The position numbers were made by a program, and so were the translations under genes. From Clostridia bacterium (GTDB lineage: Bacteria; Bacillota; Clostridia; Oscillospirales; Acutalibacteraceae): DNA of 64,000 bases. Below the pieces are notes generated by a model. That model did no database searches. It was not told where the DNA came from and saw only the letters and a list, made by a program, of their open reading frames with translations. This document shows, piece by piece, positions 14,629 through 21,470 of the stretch. Position 1 is the stretch's first letter, and each line of letters opens with the position of its first letter. The stretch covers positions 1 through 64,000 of the forward strand of contig JAFQSY010000037.1 of assembly GCA_017409265.1 (NCBI GenBank). The letters run 5' to 3'.

Positions 14629-16875
14629 ATGAGAAAAATAATTAATATTAACAGAAAATGGGCATTTACAAAGGATTTTTTCGAAATCCCTTCGTCAATT
14701 CCCGAGAAATGGAATTTTGTGAATCTTCCGCATACATGGAATGCCATTGACGGTCAGGACGGAGGCAACGATTATTACAGAGGTACTTGCTGTTATATAA
14801 AAGAACTTGACAGAGAAGAAATTCCCGAGGCAGACAGATATTATCTTGAAATCAAGGGCGCAAACTCTTCTGCGGATGTTTATGTTAACGGTAAAAGGCT
14901 TGCACACCATGACGGCGGATATTCAACCTGGAGAGTTGATATCACAGATGAAATGGATGTCAAAACTCTTATTGCAATAACAGTAGATAACAGTCCCAAT
15001 GAAGAAGTATACCCTCAGATGGCGGATTTCACCTTCTACGGCGGACTTTACAGAGATGTTAATATCATCGCTGTGAGCAATTCACACTTTGATCTTGATT
15101 ATTGCGGAACACCCGGTATAAAGGTTACTCCTGAAGTCAGCGGCGCAGATGCAAAGGTTGAGGTTGAGGTTTATCTCACAAACGCAATGGAAGCGCAGAA
15201 TCTTGTTTATGAAATCAAAGATGCAGACGGTGCGGTTGTTGCCGAGTCATCTCTCGATGTTTCAAACACAAAGGCTGTTTTTGATATTAAAAATGTAAAT
15301 CTCTGGAACGGCAGAAAGAATCCTTATCTTTACACAGCAGAGGTAAAACTTGTTGCGGGTGAAGATGTTCTTGATAACGTCAGCGCACGCTTCGGTTGCC
15401 GTACATTCAAGATTGACCCCGAAAAGGGCTTTATTCTCAACGGCGAATCCTATCCTCTCCGCGGTGTTTCAAGACATCAGGACAGATGGGGGATAGGCAA
15501 TGCTCTTCTTCCCGAGCATCACGAAGAGGATATTGAACTTATCTGCGAGGTAGGCGCAACAACAATCAGACTTGCGCACTATCAGCATGACCAATATTTC
15601 TATGATCTTTGTGACGAAAAGGGTCTTGTAATCTGGGCTGAAATCCCCTATATTTCAAAGCATATGCCCGGCGGACGCGAAAACACAATTTCGCAGATGA
15701 AGGAGCTTATAACGCAGAATTATAACCATCCTTCAATTGTCGTATGGGGACTTTCAAACGAAATATCAATGGCAGGCTCGGATGATGACCTTCTTGAAAA
15801 CCACAGAATCCTCAATGACCTCTGTCACGAGATGGATAAAACAAGACTTACAACCATTGCTGTTGTTTCAATGTGCAGCATGGATGACCCTTATATTCAG
15901 ATTCCGGATGTTGTTTCACATAACCATTATTTCGGATGGTACGGCGGCGACACTTCTATGAACGGTCCGTGGTTTGATAATTTCCATGCAAAGTTCCCCA
16001 ACATTCCCGTCGGTATGAGTGAATACGGATGTGAGGCTCTTGATTGGCACACTTCAAACCCTGTTCAGGGCGATTATACCGAAGAATATCAGGCATATTA
16101 TCACGAAGAGCTTATCAAGCAGCTTTTCACCCGTCCTTACATTTGGGCAACCCATGTATGGAATATGTTTGACTTCGGCGCAGATGCAAGAAGCGAAGGC
16201 GGTGAAAACGGACAGAACCACAAGGGTCTTGTTACTTTCGACCGTAAATATAAGAAAGATTCGTTCTATGCATATAAGGCATGGCTTTCCGATGATCCGT
16301 TTGTGCATATCTGCGGTAAGAGATACATTGACCGCGTTGAAGAGGTAACAAAGGTTACTGTTTATTCCAATCAGCCCGAGGTTGAGCTTTTCGTCAACGG
16401 CGAAAGCCTCGGTAAAAAGATGAGCGCAGAGCATTTCTTCTATTTTGATGTTCCCGTAAGCGCTGAAACAAAGCTGGTCGCCGTTGCGGGCGATTGCAGG
16501 GATGAAAGCTTTATCCGCAAAGTTGAAACTTTCAACGAGGCTTACAGACTCAAAGAAAAGGGCGCTATCCTCAATTGGTTTGATATAACGGAGCGTGAAG
16601 GATATTTCTCACTCAACGATAAGATGGGCGATGTTATGAGTTCACCCGAAGGAATGCAGCTTTTCGGCAGCATAATGAAGAAGCTTATGACCGTCGGTGA
16701 CGGTGCAGAAGGTATGGCTGCAGGCTTTGAAATGAACGAGGGCATGATGAAGATGATGAACGGTTTTACCGTTATCAGGCTTACAACTCTTCTCGGTACG
16801 GCAGGTATCAAATTCACAAAAGAGCAGCTTCTTGAAATGAATGCACAGCTCAATCAGATTAAAAAACCGAATTAA
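14629..16875 (+). CDS. Glycoside hydrolase family 2 (beta-galactosidase/beta-glucuronidase type)
   Basis: A 748-residue cytosolic glycosidase. The order is sugar-binding jelly roll (about 10-150, with WNFVNLPHTWN), Ig-like domain (160-260) and TIM barrel (265-560). The acid/base is Glu378 in GLSNEIS and the nucleophile is Glu465 in GMSEYGCEA. A further Ig-like domain follows. The last about 75 residues (from near 672) are an unusual Met-rich helical extension absent from classical LacZ or GusA. No signal peptide is present, so the substrate must be imported, probably by the neighbouring symporter. Whether the substrate is galactoside or glucuronide is undecided. Confidence 0.9.
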   Translation: MRKIININRKWAFTKDFFEIPSSIPEKWNFVNLPHTWNAIDGQDGGNDYYRGTCCYIKELDREEIPEADRYYLEIKGANSSADVYVNGKRLAHHDGGYSTWRVDITDEMDVKTLIAITVDNSPNEEVYPQMADFTFYGGLYRDVNIIAVSNSHFDLDYCGTPGIKVTPEVSGADAKVEVEVYLTNAMEAQNLVYEIKDADGAVVAESSLDVSNTKAVFDIKNVNLWNGRKNPYLYTAEVKLVAGEDVLDNVSARFGCRTFKIDPEKGFILNGESYPLRGVSRHQDRWGIGNALLPEHHEEDIELICEVGATTIRLAHYQHDQYFYDLCDEKGLVIWAEIPYISKHMPGGRENTISQMKELITQNYNHPSIVVWGLSNEISMAGSDDDLLENHRILNDLCHEMDKTRLTTIAVVSMCSMDDPYIQIPDVVSHNHYFGWYGGDTSMNGPWFDNFHAKFPNIPVGMSEYGCEALDWHTSNPVQGDYTEEYQAYYHEELIKQLFTRPYIWATHVWNMFDFGADARSEGGENGQNHKGLVTFDRKYKKDSFYAYKAWLSDDPFVHICGKRYIDRVEEVTKVTVYSNQPEVELFVNGESLGKKMSAEHFFYFDVPVSAETKLVAVAGDCRDESFIRKVETFNEAYRLKEKGAILNWFDITEREGYFSLNDKMGDVMSSPEGMQLFGSIMKKLMTVGDGAEGMAAGFEMNEGMMKMMNGFTVIRLTTLLGTAGIKFTKEQLLEMNAQLNQIKKPN

Positions 16876-16895
16876 TTACTTGTAAAAAAATTTTT

Positions 16896-16933
16896 ATCCC
16901 TTCTCCTTGGAACAATTCCTTTGGAGAAGGGAT
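16896..16933. terminator. Bidirectional terminator between convergent genes
   Basis: ATCCCTTCTCC pairs with GGAGAAGGGAT; TATTTTATC follows on the plus strand and, after a few A residues, TTTTTTT on the minus strand. It serves the glycosidase gene and the leucine-rich repeat gene. Confidence 0.8.
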
Positions 16934-16937
16934 TATT

Positions 16938-19733
16938 TTATCTGCTGATTCCGATATTCAGGAATATGCTAACGAATTTTGCGAAGAAATCGGTGAAAAA
17001 GCCGAGGAACCAGTTCGTAAAAACCTCGCCTGCATCAAGCTCGGTTATCTCAAACGACGTTTTCAGCGAGCCTGAATAATTTCCGATGCCTTTAATTGAA
17101 ACGTAGGCAGTTCCTTTGCTTGTATTGTTATAATAATAAACTTTATAATCCGTACCCTCTTTGAGATATCTGCCGTTATCAGTGATGGTGAGGGCAGGCT
17201 TTATTGCGTCGCCCGTGTATCGCTGGTCTTTTATTTCTGCAACACTTACCTTTGAAATGTTCCTGGTAACGATTGTGAAGCTTGCCGTGCTTGCAAACAT
17301 TGAATAATCGCCGAGACCCGTGACCTTGACCCTTGCTTCGCCGGCATTTATGTTGTTGCTGTAACTGACTGTGAAATCTTTATTTGCTTCAAGCTTACCG
17401 CTTGAAAGCGAAACGCTTATTGCAGGTCTTATTTGGTTTCCCGTATAAACCTGATTCGGGATTTTTTCGATTATAAAGGTGCTGACGGTAATGCCTTTTG
17501 CCGTTGCATATGCGCAGGCATAGGAATTATCCGAGCAGTAAATAACGAGATTTGCGCAGCCCTCAAACGCATCATCGGCGATTTCCGTAACGCTGTCGGG
17601 AATAACGGCTGTTTCAAGGGCGGTGCAGTTTTTGAATGCCGCCGTACCGATAACGGAAACGGAATCGGGGATGGTTACGGATTCGAGAATGGTGCAATTC
17701 TCAAATGTGCCATATTGCATTGATTCCCAGCTTAATGCAGTTACATCGGAACCAAGATAAATGTTCCTTATATTGCATTCATCAAACGGAGAGGCGTAAT
17801 ACCAATCATTGGGAAGATATTCTACACCATGGTCAGTTACTCTGCAATTATCAGCGTAGAAATAAAGTGTAGTGAGATTATAGTTTCTCCAAAATGCTCT
17901 GTAACCAAGATTTTTGAGTTTTTTAGGGATTGTGAGAGTGTTAATTGCAGTTTCAGCAAAAGCAAAGCACCATATTGATTCAATGCTTTCGGGCAAAACT
18001 ATTTTTTTAAGCGATTTACAATCGCAAAAAGCAGACTCTTCTATAGTTTCTAATTTTTGAGGGAAAACCATTTCTGTTATTGCGGTAGAATCAAAACACC
18101 AACCGCCTATTGTTTTTAAGTTGTTAGGAAGATTTACTTCGCATAGAGAGAAGCACCAATAAAAAACTCCTTCTTCAAGTTTTTCGATCTCATCGTTTAA
18201 AACGGCTTTTTTAAGATTCCCACATTCGGAAAAAGCACCTGAACCAATAAAATGAACGTTTGATAAATCAACGGATTCGATTGATTCGCAATTAGTAAAG
18301 CAAAATTCTCCGATTGACTCAAGATTTTCAGAAAACTCTAAATTTTCAAGTGATGAGCAGTTTTCAAATGCATATGCGCCGATTTCAGTAACGCTATTCA
18401 TAACAATGCTTTCAAGTGATTCACAACCTGAGAATGATGCGTACCCTATTTTAGTTATGTTTTCGGGAATAGCGATGTTTTTGAGAGATGTGCAGTTCCT
18501 AAAAATCTCGTCAGAAATTTCCGACAGGGAATTGGGAATATTTATGTTTTCAAGTGACTTATTTCCGGCAAAGGCAAATCGACCTATATGATTTATTGTG
18601 TCAGGAATAGTTATGGATTTAATTAAATTTTCAGGAATGTAACAATCATAATATTCGTAATCAGATTCGTTTGTTGCACCGAAAGCAAATGAAGCAATTG
18701 ATGTTACGGGGTATCCGTCTAAAACTTTAGGTATTACAACATTACTGTCAGTTCCTATATATTTTGTAATAACAGCTTCGTTATTATCGTTAAGATAATA
18801 TCTAAATCCGAATGATTCTTTTTCATTCATAGACGGAAGCTCTATAGTTGGAACAAACTGATTAAATTTAGTTCTGCAATAAGTTATTATGTCATCCGTT
18901 TCATTTATCGCTGAATCAAAATACTCTTCTAAAAGTAAATGAAGTTCATAATCAACTCCGTTATTGCAAATTATTTTTTCGATTTTCATGGTGGCATCGC
19001 TTGAATGTGATTCAGTATACACCCAATCGTTATAACGAAGTTTTCCGTTGCAAACTATTTCTTTAAGAAATAAATTTTTTAATGACATTCTCCAGTTTAA
19101 GATATAGTTGTTTTTTGCAGTCATAGTTACTTTTTTTACATTTGATGTTTGTTCGTTATATGTAGAAAAAGAATCAAGTTTTAATGCTTCAATATTAGGA
19201 CCAAAAATCAATTCTTCAACACTTGTGTTTACAAAAGCAGTTCCATCAAATGAGGTAAGACTATCAGGCAATTCAACTTCGGTAAGCAATGAGCAATTAT
19301 TAAATGCAAAAGCTTTTATTGATGTAAGACCTTCGCTGAAAACAACTTTTTTTAAGGCTGTCAGCAATTCAAAAGCCCTGCCTTCAATTGTTTTTACCGA
19401 TGAGGGAATAAAAAGCGATTCAATTAATCTATTGTTTTTGTAGTTGTCTGAATGAAATCTACCTGTGAAACTTTCACGACCGATAACCGTCACCGGCATT
19501 CCGTTTATTTCCGACGGAATGATAACCTCGGTGTCATCTCCGTGATAAAAAACGATTTCAACCTCATCGCCGTTGATGATCTTGCATTCGTAATCACCCC
19601 ACATAAAGGTTTCCTCAACCTCTGCAGCAGAAGCTTTTGAAGCAAAAATATCTGAAAAGTCAATGTCCGTAAACGGCATTGCCGAAAAAATTAAAATTAA
19701 TATAAGAAAAAAAGATAAAATCTTTCGTTTCAT
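16938..19733 (-). CDS. BspA-like leucine-rich repeat (LRR_5) surface protein
   Basis: A 931-residue exported protein. The start at 19733 (MKRKILSFF) has AAAGGAGG seven bases upstream; a longer frame to 19775 is not needed. A signal peptide ends near ASAA (about residue 36). The bulk is a long series of LRR_5/BspA repeats of the type SLKNIAIPENITKIGYASFS, recurring every 22-23 residues. Two beta domains follow near the C-terminus (NQVYTGNQIRPAISV and DQRYTGDAIKPALTI), a tandem repeat of an Ig/MBG-like module, then a hydrophobic tail. Such proteins are surface adhesins or interaction scaffolds. It is the last gene of a sigma/anti-sigma operon. Its central part looks more AT-rich than its ends. 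Confidence 0.88.
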   Translation of the reverse strand: MKRKILSFFLILILIFSAMPFTDIDFSDIFASKASAAEVEETFMWGDYECKIINGDEVEIVFYHGDDTEVIIPSEINGMPVTVIGRESFTGRFHSDNYKNNRLIESLFIPSSVKTIEGRAFELLTALKKVVFSEGLTSIKAFAFNNCSLLTEVELPDSLTSFDGTAFVNTSVEELIFGPNIEALKLDSFSTYNEQTSNVKKVTMTAKNNYILNWRMSLKNLFLKEIVCNGKLRYNDWVYTESHSSDATMKIEKIICNNGVDYELHLLLEEYFDSAINETDDIITYCRTKFNQFVPTIELPSMNEKESFGFRYYLNDNNEAVITKYIGTDSNVVIPKVLDGYPVTSIASFAFGATNESDYEYYDCYIPENLIKSITIPDTINHIGRFAFAGNKSLENINIPNSLSEISDEIFRNCTSLKNIAIPENITKIGYASFSGCESLESIVMNSVTEIGAYAFENCSSLENLEFSENLESIGEFCFTNCESIESVDLSNVHFIGSGAFSECGNLKKAVLNDEIEKLEEGVFYWCFSLCEVNLPNNLKTIGGWCFDSTAITEMVFPQKLETIEESAFCDCKSLKKIVLPESIESIWCFAFAETAINTLTIPKKLKNLGYRAFWRNYNLTTLYFYADNCRVTDHGVEYLPNDWYYASPFDECNIRNIYLGSDVTALSWESMQYGTFENCTILESVTIPDSVSVIGTAAFKNCTALETAVIPDSVTEIADDAFEGCANLVIYCSDNSYACAYATAKGITVSTFIIEKIPNQVYTGNQIRPAISVSLSSGKLEANKDFTVSYSNNINAGEARVKVTGLGDYSMFASTASFTIVTRNISKVSVAEIKDQRYTGDAIKPALTITDNGRYLKEGTDYKVYYYNNTSKGTAYVSIKGIGNYSGSLKTSFEITELDAGEVFTNWFLGFFTDFFAKFVSIFLNIGISR

Positions 19734-19779
19734 GTGCATTCCTCCTTTTAAATGATTTGAAGCAAAACGTCGCATTTAT

Positions 19780-20724
19780 CTATTCCTTATAAACCATAAA
19801 CGAGCATGAGCAGCCGTTATAGCTGACGGTTACAAGTGCGCTTTGTTCAAACAGTCCGTTTTCGATTTCAGTTTCAACGGTATATTCATCCGCCGAAAGC
19901 TCCGTTTCGTTTCCGTCGCTGTAAACTGCATAAACCTGCATCTGCGACAGACTGATGTTTTCCAAATCATTTGCTGTAAATTCAAAATTTTCGGGGAATA
20001 CGGCATAAACTGAATTAAGAACAGGCGTTGTTTCACTTACAAGAATCCTGACCTCAAGTGCTTTTTCAAAGCTCTTGTATTTTACGGTTACGGATTCTGT
20101 TTTTGCTTCTGCGCCGAAGCTCTTGCTTGTGATAACCTCATATTCATTTGCCGAAAGCAGTCTGCGTTCTCCGTTATCGTATTCTGCAAACACTTTTATG
20201 CCCTCACAGCTGAAGCTTTCACCGATATAATATTCGGTTCTGAAATCTTCGTCGGTTTCAACCGTAATGCCGTTCACTGATGCGGCCTTTGTGGAAGGCT
20301 CTCGGGTTACGGGCGGCGGGTCGGTTGCCTCAATCGGGTCAATTCGGTTTGTGAAAAGCCCCGAGAAAAATCCCGAAACCTCGCTGATAATGTCTGTGTT
20401 TTCCGCATTCAGAACGGTGTTTACGCTGAAAGCGATAGCGATAACTGCGCATATCGCCGCTGCAATTTTAATTACATTCCCCGAAGAGCTGCCGCTGACC
20501 TTTGCAATGAAATCTCTGCGTGAAATAAGGGGTAATGCCTGCGCCGAAAAGCCGGAGCGGATTGCGTTGACTGCATCTGCGCATTCGTCAATAAAATCAA
20601 AATCCGTTTCATCGCCCTTTTCAAATTCTGCATCCATGAGCGCTTCAAGCAGCTCGCAAAGCTCTTTTTCGAGATTTTTCGTAAAATCGGGATGCATAAG
20701 TATTTCTTTGTTCAGAGTTATCAT
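19780..20724 (-). CDS. Anti-sigma-factor-like membrane protein with Ig-like domains
   Basis: A 314-residue protein. The start at 20724 (MITLNKEIL) has AAAGGAGG eight bases upstream and begins four bases after the sigma gene ends. The N-terminal about 90 residues are acidic and helical, as in cytoplasmic sigma-binding domains. One transmembrane helix follows (about residues 87-107, VIKIAAAICAVIAIAFSV), then a Pro/Thr linker, and two extracellular Ig-like (Big_3-type) repeats with YIGESFSCEGIKVFAEYDNG and a weaker second copy. No zinc-type HxxxCxxC motif is visible. Position and topology make it the partner of the upstream ECF sigma factor; direct binding is inferred. Confidence 0.75.
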   Translation of the reverse strand: MITLNKEILMHPDFTKNLEKELCELLEALMDAEFEKGDETDFDFIDECADAVNAIRSGFSAQALPLISRRDFIAKVSGSSSGNVIKIAAAICAVIAIAFSVNTVLNAENTDIISEVSGFFSGLFTNRIDPIEATDPPPVTREPSTKAASVNGITVETDEDFRTEYYIGESFSCEGIKVFAEYDNGERRLLSANEYEVITSKSFGAEAKTESVTVKYKSFEKALEVRILVSETTPVLNSVYAVFPENFEFTANDLENISLSQMQVYAVYSDGNETELSADEYTVETEIENGLFEQSALVTVSYNGCSCSFMVYKE

Positions 20725-20728
20725 TTCG

Positions 20729-21271
20729 TCAGCCTCCTTTCTCTTCAAAGCTTGAGCCGTAAATCATTTCTTCAACTCTGTTGCGCAGCCTTATAAGTCT
20801 CATTGATGCTGCGGGTCTTGATATCCCAAGAGCAGAGGATATTGATTCAACGCTCATTTTTTGCTGATATCTCATAATGTATAGCTGTTTTTCGTTTTCG
20901 CCAAGCTGCTTGATAAGACGTTTTGCGCATTCGCCATAATCAATGTTCTCCTGCAGCCTGACACGGTCAATATCGGGCGATTCAAAATCCCTCGCGTCGT
21001 CTAACGGAACGCTGTGCCTCAAATCCTCCGCAAGCCGCTGCTTTTGCCGTTTGACAAAATTATCTGCCGTACGATACAGAAAAGCTCTCGGATTTTCAAA
21101 TTCTTCGCCCTCAATCAGTTTTTTGTAAAAAACGATAAAGGCTTCCTGCACACAGTCGTCTGCAGCCTCCCGTGAGCCGTTAAGTCGGGAAAGACAATAA
21201 TTGAAAAGCTTTATTCTGTAATCGGCATAACACTGCTGCAGCAAAGCATCTGCCCGTCTTTTAACGCTCAT
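20729..21271 (-). CDS. ECF-type RNA polymerase sigma factor
   Basis: A 180-residue sigma-70-family factor. Region 2 spans about 20-90 (FNYCLSRLNGSREAADDCVQ, then FENPRAFLYRTADNFVKRQ) and region 4 spans about 125-175 (QQKMSVESISSALGISRPAA, then RLIRLRNRVEEMI). Regions 1 and 3 are absent. AAAGGAGG precedes the ATG. It directs RNA polymerase to dedicated promoters, probably including its own operon, which ends in the leucine-rich surface protein. Confidence 0.9.
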   Translation of the reverse strand: MSVKRRADALLQQCYADYRIKLFNYCLSRLNGSREAADDCVQEAFIVFYKKLIEGEEFENPRAFLYRTADNFVKRQKQRLAEDLRHSVPLDDARDFESPDIDRVRLQENIDYGECAKRLIKQLGENEKQLYIMRYQQKMSVESISSALGISRPAASMRLIRLRNRVEEMIYGSSFEEKGG

Positions 21272-21435
21272 TGCTTTCCCTCCTTTCGTTCAGCCTTCAT
21301 TATGTAGTCACGAAAAAATCAAAATGTAACAAAAATTTTTAAAAAAAATTTCAGTTTGTTTCAAAATTCATAAAAACAGATTAAATTATATCGTTTTAAT
21401 TATACATCATGCACAATGCACAATCAAGAAAATAT

Positions 21436-21462
21436 TCCCGCTACAAAAATTTGCAGCGGGAA
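21436..21462 (-). terminator. Hairpin after the yfhO-like gene
   Basis: TCCCGCTGC pairs with GTAGCGGGA and is followed on the minus strand by ATATTTTCTT. The U-run is weak but the position just after the stop fits a terminator. Confidence 0.6.
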
Positions 21463-21470
21463 ATTTTTAT

